This document shows, piece after piece, positions 26,626-38,579 of a DNA stretch of 64,000 nt (its first letter is position 1; each line of letters begins with the position of its first letter). Source of the DNA: Brachypodius melanocephalos. Taxonomy: Eukaryota > Chordata > Aves > Passeriformes > Pycnonotidae. The stretch is taken from contig VZSR01000514.1 of NCBI GenBank assembly GCA_013398615.1, positions 4,431,996-4,495,995 of the forward strand, read 5' to 3'. Below the pieces are notes generated by a model. The model was not told the DNA's origin, did no database searches, and saw only the letters and a list, made by a program, of their open reading frames with translations. Made by a program: the position numbers and the translations under genes.

Positions 26626-27231
26626 TAGGTCAGATGACTGAGAGCATCTCAAGTTCAAATTCTAGTAATCCTGCTAAATTCTCTAGAGGACTGCAATTTA
26701 TTTTCTTCAGGGAAGTGATGGACAAAATATTCTGCAGCAGCTGGTGAGAAATAACCCTTCTGACTTTAAAGAATTGGCCCCCACACTCTCTTCTCTCTCT
26801 GCCTCCAACTCTGTTCTCCAATCTTTTTCTGCAGCTGATTAAGAGGGAATCCCCTGCTGGAAGAAGAAACTGAAATAGAAAAATCTCTTTTCAGGAATGA
26901 GCACTCTGGCTAATCAAGCTGGGATTGCACTGTTAGGAGGAACCTTTCAAAAATCAGGCCCACAGCAAGCCACAGCAAGAGAATCTTTTTAAGATCGGCA
27001 GAGTAAGCTGGCTGGCAGCTTTATGTAGAGGTGCAATCCAATTCTTGTGTTTGGAAGCAAGAGAAAAATGCTTCAATATGAGTTCAATTACAGTTGTTTT
27101 TATAAATCCTCTTCAATGTGCATTTCAGCTAAAACAACCTTGCCATTAATCTTGTAGACAAAAGCCTGATGTAACCAAAATCTGATATAAAATCTATCTC
27201 TACCTCCATATCCCGTCTTGAACTCTAATCT

Positions 27232-27258
27232 AAAAAGAAAAAAAAAAAAAAAAGAAAC
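27232..27258 (+). repeat. A-rich run
   Basis: A run of about 17 A flanked by AAAAAG and GAAAC. A simple repeat; no retroposed gene is recognisable before it. Confidence 0.85.
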
Positions 27259-27259
27259 T

Positions 27260-30200
27260 TTAAGGAGCTGAAAGAGAGAATTTCTGTATCTAGATGATTC
27301 TGCAGTGCAGTCCTACAAGCCTGAGCTATTAACATTCGACAGCAAGGAAATATCACCACAGTTGTTGCCTGTTGATGGGCTGCATCTCCCGCTGACCTGT
27401 GCTCACTGGAGAATTGATGGGATGATACTTGATGTGACAGCACCACGTTCACAGTGTCTCCTAATCCCAAATGGCAGAGTCAAAACTCCTGTCAGTAACT
27501 CCTCTGGTTTTTCTCTGACATATCCAGCTGACATGGGTGCCTGGCAGGACTGGGAATCATTTTCAGCCAGGTATTTAATGAGTGTCCACCACCAGACAGA
27601 GTTTATTTGTAGCTATGTGGCCACCTCCTTCTGTACTGAGCTCAGCATGTCACATCACCTCCTGCCTCCCCAGACAACATCTGCGTAGCATCCAATGTGA
27701 CAGGCTTCACTGTGCCTTCTCCTGGCATGTCCACAGTGATCCAATTTAGGCTGACAGCTACAACACACAAGAATAAATATGTATTGTGATGATCCTGTCA
27801 ATTGTGACTGGACTGGAGAAATGTCTTCTGCCTAAGCGCTGAATTTGCAGACAAAGAATTGAAGCTGAACAAATGGATAGAATTGCCTGCTGTGAAAAAT
27901 GGTAGGTCCTAAATGATCCTAAAGCCTGGCCCCAATTAAATGCTTTGGGGTTGGGTTTGGGGTGGGATTTCTTTTTCCTTTTTGGTTGTGGAAGGCTTTT
28001 CTGCTTGTCTATGTGCCTGTGTCCAGGTACAGCCCCCTGGAGAATGTCAGGATCAACCTGTCCAAGCCATTATCTGGTGTGATACAAAACTGCTTCATTT
28101 CTGGCTGGAGGAAGGCATTTATCACAATTTCAAGACTCTCTCCATGCTAGATGCCTGTGTAGCTCCCTGAACTCCTCCCTCTCCAGAATGAATTCAGTCA
28201 TCTGTGATTGCACATTCTTGCCTAACTTTTGACAATGCCACAATTTCCCCCTTATTCTCTTGATTTCAACCCTTGTCTTTTTTTAACCAGAGGTGGTGGA
28301 AAAAAGGGTCCTTTCCACCCTTCAGGAAGGCAGCCAGAGTCTTTCTTTTGTCACTGACACGTGTGATTTGCCCTGGAAGAAATGATTCTGTGTTTGGCTT
28401 TGGCCATGGATTTCCTCCTCCTCTCTGAAGGTCTGCATTCAGAGCGATGTTTGAATCTTCCCCATAATTCCTGTCTTGGTTATCTTGGTGTACAGGAGGC
28501 AGGAGTTTCTGTATTTTTGGAGTGCAGAAACCATTTGTAAAGAACAAGACACTACATGTTTTCCTCTGAAACAGGCAGAGCACTGCCAGCAGCAAAACCT
28601 GGAGAATCATAAGTGGCTTTTCCACATATCAGGCCCCACTTTTCCTCTTGTGCACTAGGGTGGATATGCAATGCAGGGACTTACTCAAATGCCAAGTGAA
28701 ACACAAAAGGAGCATATTCATGTCTGAAGCATCTGAAGTGCTCCTCTTGTTGAATAAGGCCCCAACACCTCCCACTTCCACACTGTCCCAGAGCACTTCC
28801 TGCTGAAGGCAGGCAGCTCTATGCCCTGAGCACTTGTGCCTGCAGCTGACCAACCCACTGCACCAAAGTGCAAAGTGTCTAAGATAGGGAGAATGGGCTT
28901 TGGCTGCCCCTGGCCCCTTCCTGCTTTCCAGCTCTTTCACAGGGTAAATTGAGCCTTTGTCCTGCTCAGCATCATGAGGCCGGGCTCCTGCCAGCAGGGA
29001 CAATGCCCTCTTGTTAAGGAATAAGTCTGTAGAGAGAGGGCTGAGCCTGCAGCACCTTCCAGCACCAGCCTCTGATGTAAACGGTGCCAAGGTGAGTGTT
29101 AATGGAGGGAGGCATGCCCACCTGCTGCTCCTTCTGGGGAGTGATTGCCCTCAGTACCCATCCCCACAGCAGAAGCATCTACCTCTCACCTGGTGTGGTG
29201 TTTTTAAACCTGAGAATTATCTTAAAATAGAGCCACCTACACCACACTGAGGTGAATGGCCAGCACAAAGCAGACACGCACATTCATCACTCTGGGCTTA
29301 AAGCTGCAGCACGGAAAGGGCAAAGAAGGGCCAAAGTGTGAGCTGGTCAAGCTGAGGCCTCTGGAAATGTCAGCAGAATCTGTGTTGATCAGAGAGAAAT
29401 TCCACAAGCTTGTTCCAAACCTACTGTAGGTCTGCACTTGGCAGGGAGGACTCATCACACCTCTGCTCATGGCCCCTACAAGGAGCTCTGTACTGCTCCA
29501 GGACACCCTGAGGAGAGGGCTTGGGCCCACAGTGAGAGAGGGGAGCAGATACTTAAACCTGCCTTTAGGAATGACCTTGGGGTATTGCCAAAATATGCAA
29601 ATAGATCTGTGCTCTCCCTGCTGCAGTGAGGATGATTTCTCCCCTCTTAAAAGACATCCGGAGAAGATGCACAGGCAGTCTTGTCACACTAACCTTGTGA
29701 TAGTCACCATACAGGAAAACCACACTGAGCTGAGATCCTCCAGACCTGTCTCAGGCTGTTACTGCCCTTCTGTGGACCCTTTGCTGCCACACTCCCAGAA
29801 AGGACCAGGCAGAGGTAAGCCCTAAGAAGCTTCATTGTTTGCACATCTCTGCTTTCCCTCTCTGCTTCTGGAGGTTTCTCTGAGGTGCCATACCAGTGTG
29901 TGCTTCTTGATGGGACACTTGTATAGGCTAATGGTATTTCTGGCTAGCTGGAATGCACAGAGGGTGCTGCTCTGATCCATGTGGAATAGCTGTGGAAGAG
30001 AATCCCTGTCACCATACATTCGTAGCTCAACGTGGTGCCAGGCACGGCCCCAGGAGCAGACTTGCAATATCACAAATGTGTTTTATTCCTGGAAAAGCTT
30101 TAGTTGTTCCTTACGGGTAGGCACTTCCTGGGGTTGTTAGGATAAAAAAAGGAGCGGCAGCTTGAGCAGCCTGTTTTCTGTAGGCTCAAGTAGTACAGCA

Positions 30201-32650
30201 GGAATGCCATGTCTGCACAGTGAACAGTTTCTCTAGGACTGACCTCCCTTGGCAGAATGGTTTATTACAAAAACCTGAGTTTCTGTATCTTTAAGCCGCT
30301 TGTGTTCAGGTGCTCAGGATCTTTCCAAATCAGTCCAAATGTATATTTTTCCCTTTCCTGGTAGATAAAAGATGTGCTGTAAACAACTGAAACTGTCAGT
30401 GATTCAGCCAGTGGAAGATGTGTCAGATGTCCCTATTCCCAAAGCAGCACTGCTGAGGTCTTGGTGGTGGCACGTGGCAGTGACCAGCCTTCCCAGCTAG
30501 GACCCTGCCCCTTAATCCACGCTCCTGATACAGCACTGCTTCCCAGAGCACTGTCTCTTAAGGGGCTGCTGAGAGATCCCAGGGGTGCAGGAAAGGAAAC
30601 ATTCATGTCTGTGCCACATTCCTGGAGGAGGAGGTTGGTGGGAAGAGAGATGAGCAACTGCCATGGAGGCTCACTTTGCCACCCACTCCTAAACTGGACT
30701 TCCAGTATCACTCCAAGCAATGCTGGACAAATGTTCTGGCAAGTGACAAATTGTTTCCCAGCTCAGCCCCATTCTCTTCCCACCTTTTTTTCCTTGTGAG
30801 TCAACATCTGCCTACACAGATACTTCCAGAGCAGCCCGAATGCCCTCTTCGTGGTGCACTGATGGGATGGTGAGTTTGCACTGAGGCACATTTTCTACCT
30901 TTGGATTTCTAGATTTTTCTGTATGTGGGCAGAGAGCAGCATGATGCTGAGTGACTGAAGTCCCTGTTCACAGTTCATGAATAATAAAGACTGCCAAAGC
31001 TTGCAGCCCCAAAGCCATGTTTCATGGGACTTCCAGCACACAATCAGGCAGCAAACAGCTGCAGGGATATGGCATGTGATGGCTTTGTGCTGCCCTTCAG
31101 CCAGAGGTTACACTCCTCACCCCAGAGCTGGAGTAAAGAATAGTGGTGGATGGTTCGGCCCCTTCAGCCACTGGCTCTGCTGGGACCTTTCTGATGATAC
31201 CTTGGCAAAGGAAAGCAAAGATGAATCTGCTGGGTGAAAAAAGGATGGAGCAAGCAGCAGTTTATAGGAAGCATTTTCGCTATGCTCTGAAGGACTGGCT
31301 GTTACTTTATCAGCATTGTAGGGTGGGACCCTCTGCTAGCTGTAGGCTGTAAGGTAGCCCTAGAGATCCTTCACTGTGAGCAGACTGTCAGAAGGGTCAT
31401 TTCCCAGGAGAAACTTCAGAAGGGCGATGGGAAGGGCTTGACTTTGAAGGATTTTTTTCTCTTTAACAAACAAGAGACTCTTAATAAATCTGGAAATCCC
31501 CCTTTTAAATTTGATACACTGGCCTCTTCCAGACTCCCAAGCTTCAGGGAGGAAGTAATAGGAAGTGAGATTAAATGGGCTTGAAGCTGAGGGATCAGAG
31601 GACTGAGGATCCAAGCCCTGCTTGCTGGGGTGCAGTTTGCACACTGATGGGCAAGGCAGTTTCTGGTGCAAGAGTTCCTGTGCAAGAGGCCCTTTGCCTT
31701 AGCTGCAGAGGAAATCAGCTGTGTCACCCCACAGGCTCTTTTCTGTCAGTAGGAAACTGTGGTGAGGCTCACATCATAAGCAACAGCATTGTATTGGCAA
31801 GGGTTTCCAATACAAAGTTGATGTAAAAGAAACCAAGGTGCTGCAGTGGTACAACTGTGTGCTTGATAATACCCATGCAAATTATTGCTCATGCCCTGCT
31901 GGTCTCAGATGTTGTTCTTCCTACAGGACAGAGGTGAGAAAAAACATGGCAGCTGTCAACCATTATTTTTAACTCTCCAGTTTTTAAATGAACGACATTG
32001 TTGCTGGTATTTACTTCCATTTTACCTTACCTTAAGTATGATACCCTCTTACTCTGCCTGTGAAATACGGGGCTGGAATGTAGTCCTACTCACACAAAAC
32101 ACTTTGGTGCAAAGAAAACTATAATGGGCCCAAAGCGATGGGGGAGGTTTATTTTATAAAGATGCTCAAGTGAGCTATGCCATCAAAAGGATACAAAGTC
32201 GAAGCCACATCCTGCCAGCTTGGCTAATCCATAAAAGAGCTTTCAGTGTTTTCCCTTGGAGTAACAGCTTTAAATTTTAATAAGCTGTAGTGTACTTTCA
32301 CCGGATGTAATAAGCTGATACAAAGTTTAAATAGGGTTAAGTAAGTCGGAACCTAGGAGAAAGGAACATAAAAGATGTAAATTGTTTCCTCTCCTTTACA
32401 GATTTATTTCACTGCGTTTATTTGGGCAAAAAGATTTCATTCAAATTATTTTTTTGTTCTGTGGATGATTCAGTGTCAGGGGAGGGAGACAATACTGAAA
32501 GTAACCACAGAGCAACTTGAGCAGAGGGGACACTCAGTAAAAAGAAATAAATTTATGAAGTTATGAATTCAGATTTCTTTGCCATTTAATTTTAGGACAG
32601 TTACCAAGTTACAGGCATGTGTGCCTGAACGTGACCCACATAATCCTGTA
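27260..32650. other. Intergenic DNA, no gene seen
   Basis: Nothing beyond short unrelated open frames (about 150 codons or fewer). No promoter, CpG island or repeat could be named. Confidence 0.5.
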
Positions 32651-32654
32651 AAAC

Positions 32655-32795
32655 AGGGATTTGTATGAAGACTCCTTGAAAGGTCATCCAGCCCATCTGT
32701 ACCCTGAGGCAGGATCGATTCTGTGTAAGTCTTTCTGGACAGAGATTTGTTGAGGCCCTTCCTGGAGCCCTCAGCGACGGAGAACCACAGGCGTA
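32655..32795 (-). mobile_element. Ancient CR1/L3-like LINE fragment
   Basis: On the + strand the order CTTGAAAGGTCATCCAGCCC, CTGAGGCAGGATCGATT, GGACAGAGATTTGTTGAGG, then CGACGGAGAACCACAGG mirrors the complement of the CR1/L3 3' end (GGTCATCTAGTCC, GGCAGGATCA, GACAGATGTTTGTCTAA, TGATGGAGATTCCACA). It is diverged. It overlaps the 3' part of a 212-codon minus-strand frame (32569-33207), so that frame is not taken as a gene. Confidence 0.65.
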
Positions 32796-33528
32796 GGGAG
32801 CAACCCCAGCGCTGGCACTCAGCTTCCCTGTTCCTCCAGCGGCTGTCCTGGCTTCCCTGTAAGCCCATTACCCGTGTTACTGCTGGGAAGGGCGAGCCCT
32901 GCTTTATCTGCTTCCCCTCCACAGCTCCAGGTGGCCCCGGCCTCCCCCAGCCCGCTGGCTCCAGCTGCTTCCCCTTTCCCCACAGCTGCCCTCTAGACAC
33001 CCTGAGCAGACCCAAATAGCACCCAGAAACATCTAGGGTGATGTCCAGAGGACAGCCCAAAGCCAAGATCACTTTATGTGTGTTTTCTGTTTGCAAAGGT
33101 GAGGTAAAGAGCTTTATGGGCAAAGGATGTGCAATGCCATGCTTGAGCTGGGGTGAGTTTGTAGTCTGCACCATGACCCACTGGTTGCACTGTCCTGACT
33201 GTGTCATACCTGGGGACCCCTGGAAACAAGCAGGGGCTGTGGAGTGGGAATTTTTCTTGTTACTGGCAGTGCTATAGATAACAGAGGCATATGGGGTTTT
33301 ACTGAATGTGTTTGTTTGCTTATATCTGTGTTTGCTTATAGCCTACTGAAATTGCTCCAAAGCATTCTCTGCTAAAAGCATGAGCTGTTCCATTTTGAGC
33401 TTAAAAAGTCATTTTTGTACCCAGGGGCTGTACTCATTCTCGGTGGAGTGGGCATAGTAACACACACTGTGCAGTGGATTATACTTATGAGATTATAGCC
33501 TCTAGGCAACAACCTGGTGCTTAAGAAA

Positions 33529-36500
33529 TGAGTCAGTCAGAAAGACCAAGGCAGATTCAGCCACGATAAGATTTGCTTCCAAAAGATCTGGACAGAAGTA
33601 CACAGCATTCCTTCAAGATATGCTTGTCCTAATAGCCAATTAAACAGCATATGTAGGAATATTTTATATTACTTGGTGTCTCACAGCAGTCTAAAGAAGC
33701 CATAACCACACTCAGGACTTGCAGTATGACAGGTTCGTTGGGTACAGAAAGGCAGGAATAGCTGGGAGATGTGAGTGAAAGCCCAGCCAGGCTGCGGATA
33801 GCTGTGTTAGTGCAGGGAGATCTGCCAGCACTGAATAGGAGCAGGTTCCTGGGAAATACATCCAGGAAAAGGGAAGAGACAGGATGAGAAGGCAAGAAAT
33901 GCATGTGGGGAAGCAGTGACAGGAAGAGAAAAGAACAAATGAGAACTGGCAATTTGATAAAAGAACAAAAGGGCTTTGTCTCACATTAAAGGCAGCTAAC
34001 TACAGAAATAATTTTCCCATGTAAGCAATTACTGCAGCTACCCCAGGGATAGTATGTGGTTGAAAATGGAAAGACGAGTTCTTTACATTCATAACTGGGT
34101 CTGGCAAGCGCTCCATCAATATGGCTCACGATGCTGTGGGTCATATCAGGCAAGCAGAGAAATTGAAATTTGATTGTGCAGATAGATGGATTCCCTGTTT
34201 TAAAAATTATCTTCCATCTGTATGCAGGGTTAAGCCACCAGCTAGTGGAACAGAAAAAGCAGAGGCTTCTAAAAGGTGGCAGGAGGTTTGGTTCGTTCCT
34301 CTTTCACCCCTGACTGTAGCTGTTGACAGCAGCTTTCAGCAGTCAGTGCAGTCACAGTCACGTAGGCATGAGTCAGGTAAAAATCAGACTAAGACTGAGA
34401 TTCCCTTTCAGTCTGTTTTTCAGAAATGCTGAGTGCAGTCAGCTCCTGGCTGTGTCTGATAGTGCTTTTCACCCTGTAGAATCAGCTTTTGGCAACAGGT
34501 GTTGTGTTGAGACTGAGAGAAATTCATAACAAGATGAATGTTCATGATCTGATCTTAGATCCTAGACTTCATCTCATGAGTGACCAAGTCATGACACCAA
34601 TGAGGTCTCAGTCTGACAATCTCCGATTGCCACTGCTCAGCTGACCTTAGCCCTGGGTATAAATTTAAGTGTCTTGCAGCTCTCCATTTACCAGCACAAA
34701 CCTAAGTGTTTTGACATCACCCACTCCAAAATTAGAAACTGATGATATGGAAAACATAATAACGTTAAAGAAATGCCAACCCATCTTCTCTGCTGCCTTG
34801 TGCTATGCTTTGTTCATCTGAGGAATTCCTTGCATTTCACAACCAACAGGAAGATGTGGGTTCAGGATTGTTCCCCAGGAGGGATATGATGCAGCTCAGG
34901 CCCCAGACTAGGACTCCATGGCATTTAGGTTACTCTCTATAACACTTCCCTGTCCTGCCTCCTATATGATCTTGATCTGTCTTCTCCTCAGTCTCCTTTC
35001 CAGGAGCTTGCTGGCTTTCTCTCACCTTTGGTCTTGCTGAGGTTTGATCTTAACTCTTTGGAGTTATCAGCACATTTTTAACATCCAAAACAGGGCATCC
35101 CATGTCTCAGCTGAGGCAAGTCAAGCCCTAGAAACTTGGCTGAGCCTGTCTCTTTTGCTTCCCAAGAAATGGTGTTCATTTATTCATGCGAGCCTCTTTT
35201 TAAAGCTCGTTTTGAGTTTTATTCTCCCCAAAAGGCAGTTTTTACTCTTGGGCAATATCTTCTGGATGCTGTTTCCTGGGGTGGAGGTCCAGCTGCTACC
35301 CTCGGGAGATGGGGCGGCCACTCCCCAGCTGCAGCGAGAAACTTTCCCTTTGCAGCACTGGCAACAGGCAGAAAAAAGGAGCCGGGAGGAGGTGGGGAGG
35401 GGAGAAGGGAAGAATGAGCTAGGTTAGGGGAAACACAGCCTGGAAAAAAAGGAAAGGACCAGCTGATCTGAAAGTCCCGATAAAAGCCCAAGACAAAGGC
35501 CAAAAGAGCCTGCGAGGTTATAGGGGGAAGCGGGAGGAGGAGCAGAGAGATGCCGCAGAACCTTAAGTGGGAATGATGTAAAATGCTGCCGGGAGGAGGG
35601 GAGTTTCCTACCTAAAGCAGAGAGTGGTTTAATTCGCTCAACCACTTCCATTTACAGGAATCGAGGCCCTTTCTTTCTTCTGGCTGGGAGCACCCAACAA
35701 ATGAAGGAGCTGCTCCAGCAGGAAAAAGTATCCATGTCCATCCCACAGTCCTGACAGCATCAGCCCCGATTGCTCATCTGTTTCCAAGTACAACTGAGAC
35801 ATTTTGCTGGTGGGCAGAGAAGTCAGGGACACTGCATCCAGCACCCTGCAGTGGAGGAAGCATTAGTACTGCAGTTGTTAGCCTTGTTATTTTCTCCTAA
35901 TAAAAAGGTGGTCATGACTCACTCCATTAAGAAACAAAAGCAGAGCTGTAATCTACTGAAAGGCAGTTGTTTGGATGCTCAGCATTAGGCGTATAAAAGG
36001 AGGAAGGTCAGCTGCAGGTCAGGTCTGGTGATATACACCCTGCCACCAGCATGGCCCAAACTTCAGGTATTCTCCAGAGAATTGATTTTTTGGGCTGCAG
36101 TAATTTTCTCCGGCTTCGGAGATATCACTTTAGGCAGGAGTGTGGAGGGAGAAAAAGCTCTCTTTCTCATCCCTTCACATTTCAGTTGGGTTTCCTGAGA
36201 GGAAATGATACTGTGACTGCGCTGGCCCCCTCCTTCCTCTCGGGAGGGAGGAGCACACCAGCATCTGCTCACTACACCCCTTTCCCTCCCTATGCCCCAC
36301 TGGGACCAGTTTGCCAGCGAAGTGTTAGTGGGGTCTGAGTCCCAAGAGAAGCTTCTCAGAGAGGGAGCAGTGGCCCCTGAAGCTGGGGAGTGAGAGTCAG
36401 GAAAGGCAGGTTGTGTTCAGGTGGTGTGGAGGTTTCCTCTGTGAGCAGGACTAGGTCACAGCACCCCTGCCTATGCCAGATTTCCCATCTAGTCCGTGTG

Positions 36501-36750
36501 AAGGTTTTTGGCACAGTTGTGGTGATCCAGTTCTGACAGGAACCGTGCTGGCATGTGGGTCTCACCCAGCCACGTGGCTCACAATGCCCAGCTGCCTCCC
36601 CGGGTGGGTGCAGGGAAAGGGAAGGAACCAGGCTGCCGTGATGGCAGTGGCCAGGTGAAGATAACACCCACGCTGAGATGTGCTGTGAACATCTGCCCCT
36701 ACCCACAAGCTACTTCTATTTTTGTTCCGTCTCATACCCTGGCTGACTCA
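33529..36750. promoter_or_regulatory. Four AP-1 consensus sites upstream of DUSP5
   Basis: Perfect TGASTCA heptamers lie at 33529-33535, 34369-34375, 35915-35921 and 36744-36750. About 0.4 would be expected in 3.2 kb at even base composition. AP-1 (FOS/JUN) acts downstream of ERK, so a cluster next to an ERK-induced phosphatase gene is plausible biologically. Function is inferred from motif density only; no conservation or chromatin evidence was available. Confidence 0.4.
35992..36066 (+). promoter_or_regulatory. Orphan TATA promoter-like segment with ATG and donor
   Basis: A strong TATA box (TATAAAAG, 35992-35999) is followed after about 50 bases by an ATG at 36051 in fair context (ACCAGC before it, G after it). 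Fifteen bases later the sequence CAGGTATTC could act as a splice donor. An AP-1 site lies 70 bases upstream. The five or six codons before the donor (MAQTS) match nothing I know. Without splicing the frame runs 95 codons to 36338, again unrecognised. It might be the first exon of an unannotated gene, an alternative upstream promoter, an enhancer-RNA start, or chance. Confidence 0.35.
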
Positions 36751-37710
36751 GAGGAGGGGAGTTGGGGCGGGGGGGGAATCAGGTTAGAAGGAGCCAGATG
36801 GGAGGTCTGTAGAGGGATTGAAAGAGGAAGAGGAGGAGGAGTTGGTTCAAAACCAGTAGTTGCCACTCTTTCAATCAGCTTGAACGTTTTCTTTGCACAG
36901 CCTCTTTCATGCTTCTCTGTTTCAGCTGCAGGCAATTTGAGGCAGGGATGGCACTTCCTGCCTGCTGTTGAGGTGAGCATTCTTTCAGGGCACCATCAGA
37001 ATAAATGACACCCTGCTCTTAGATAGCTCCACTGTCATCTGCCCGGGCTGTAATGAGCTTCACTGGAGTTCATCCTTTTGCTTAACTTCTAGGAATTTCC
37101 ACTCATGGTTTTAGTCTCTTTACAAAACTATCTACAATGAAAGGGCAAGTGCCAAATTTCCCAATTCCTGTGCATCTTAGTGTCTTGACTTCTGGACACA
37201 GGCACAGTCAGCGGTCTGTGGTGTAAGTTTTGCAAGTCCTTGAGACACAGTCTTGCAGCTACAGGGAAAGGGACCCTCCCCTCAAACAGCCATACCACGA
37301 ATTTTTGTGTCGCCAGTGGCCCTCTCATCTTTGTCCCCATTGCTCCAGAGCATTCACTAATTTTGCAGAAATGACACATCATGCTTTGTCCCAGCCCGTA
37401 TCTCTCTGTTCCCTAGGCTGTAAACCTTGGGCTAAGTAATGGCCTCCTCGGGGTTGTTCCCCAGGCAGTTCTCGCTGATCACTCGGTTGCCAAAGCTGCC
37501 TTAATACAAACCATTGCCTAAGTAGGGGACCCAACTATTTCCGAGGGGATCTAGGAGCGGGCAGCTCCCATCCCGCGAGCAGCAGAGCTCTTGCAGGCGG
37601 GCCTGCCTAGGCTTAGGCTTTTCTGGGGGTGAGGATATACACAGTGAGGGGGTAATAAAGGGAACTGAAACTCCATTCGCAACCTGGTGCGAGAAGCCTG
37701 CCCCAGTGCT

Positions 37711-37750
37711 GCCCTTCCTTCCTTCCTCCCTTCCCTCCTTCTCCTCCACC
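37711..37750 (+). repeat. Pyrimidine tract with repeated CTTCC motifs
   Basis: A nearly pure C/T stretch of CTTCC and CCTCC units about 250 bases before the DUSP5 TATA box. On the minus strand it gives repeated GGAA cores, the minimal ETS-factor recognition sequence. ETS ternary-complex factors cooperate with SRF at immediate-early genes, so the position is suggestive. It may equally be simple low-complexity promoter DNA. Confidence 0.5.
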
Positions 37751-37913
37751 CCCCCGGCACGCTTCTCTACTCTCCTGACGCGCTGGGAAGGAGGCGGGGG
37801 TGATGTCGGGATGAGCCTCAGCCGATGAGTGGAGAATTTTTGCAGCGTTTTTCAGCTTCCTCTGCTTCCGATCCTGACCTACCGCCGCTAGGGAGGGAGG
37901 GGATCCCCGCCAG

Positions 37914-38016
37914 GGGGCGGTGCGCGGGGCGGGGGATGTCCATGTTTGGGAGGCGGGCGCGTCACTCCCCTTATATGGGCAGTGTCGTCACAGCCCGGCC
38001 TCCCATTCATATAAAT
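37914..38016 (+). promoter_or_regulatory. DUSP5: DUSP5 core promoter: GC boxes, CArG box, TATA box
   Basis: GC boxes (Sp1-type) lie at 37914-37920 and 37926-37935. A CArG-like sequence with one mismatch is at 37940-37949 (CCATGTTTGG), and a perfect SRF-binding CArG box, CCTTATATGG, at 37969-37978. CGTCA half-CRE sequences occur at 37960-37964 and 37986-37990. A TATA box (TATAAAT) is at 38010-38016, placing transcription start near 38040. DUSP5 is known as an ERK-induced immediate-early gene that limits ERK signalling. A CArG box 30 bases before the TATA box fits SRF/ternary-complex-factor control. Site occupancy is inferred. Confidence 0.8.
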
Positions 38017-38039
38017 GCCCGGCGGCGCCGGCCGGGATT

Positions 38040-38185
38040 CCCTGCCCGGGCTCGGTGTGGTCCCGCGGTGCCTTCGTTCCTCCCGTCCCGTCCCATTGCC
38101 GCCGGCTCCGCGCTTGCACCGGGCACACTCCCGCCGCTTTCTCCGCTCCTGCCCCGGCTGCGGCGGGGCGCGACCCTCGGCCGGC
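38040..38185 (+). other. DUSP5: DUSP5 5' UTR (approximate)
   Basis: The start is estimated at about 25-30 bases past the TATA box; the end is fixed by the initiation codon. The leader is about 145 bases, very GC-rich, and contains no ATG, so the DUSP5 start at 38186 is the first AUG of the predicted transcript. The high GC content predicts stable structure and possible translational control. Confidence 0.65.
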
Positions 38186-38579
38186 ATGAAAGTCACGTCC
38201 CTCGACTGCCGCCAGCTGCGGAAGCTGCTGCGGAAGGAACCCTCCCGCTGCCTGGTGCTGGACTGCCGGCCCTACCTGTCCTACTCGGCCTCCTGCCTCC
38301 GCGGCTCGCTCAACGTCAACCTCAACTCGGTGGTGATGCGGCGGGCCCGCGGCGGGGCCGTGCCGCTCCAGTTCGTGGTGCCCGACGCGGCGGCCCGAGC
38401 CCGGCTGCTGCTGGGCGGCGAGGGAGCGGCGGGGGCCGCCCGCCTGGCAGCCGTGGTGGTGCTGGACCAGGACACGGGCCACTGGCAGAAGCTGAAGAAG
38501 GACAGCACAGCCCAGATCGTCCTCAACGCCCTCCTCTCCAGCCTGCCTGAGGCCGGGGCCAGAGTCTGTTTCCTGAAAG
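38186..38579 (+). CDS. DUSP5: DUSP5 coding exon 1 (rhodanese-like/ERK-docking domain)
   Basis: DUSP5 is the inducible nuclear dual-specificity phosphatase that dephosphorylates the TxY threonine and tyrosine of ERK1/2 and anchors inactive ERK in the nucleus. This exon encodes residues 1-131 and the first base of codon 132. The protein starts MKVTSLDCRQL and contains DCRPYL (26-31), GSLNVNLNSVV (40-50) and the arginine-rich kinase-interaction/nuclear-localisation motif RRARGG (52-57), ending in VVVLDQ and a HWQKL block. These are typical of the DUSP5 CDC25/rhodanese-like domain. The exon ends at the donor AAAG|GTGAGA. The frame is open upstream to an ATG at 38015, but that ATG overlaps the TATA box and is not in the transcript, so I use MKVTS. 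Recognition is confident. Confidence 0.97.

Noticed and set aside
32569..33207. 212-codon minus-strand frame, the longest in the left flank
   Set aside because: It overlaps an old CR1/L3-like fragment and has no domain or conserved motif I can recognise.
38015..38185. In-frame N-terminal extension of DUSP5 from an upstream ATG at 38015
   Set aside because: That ATG overlaps the TATA box (38010-38016) and so lies upstream of transcription start. The extension is proline/arginine-rich GC-island translation and the known family starts at MKVTS.
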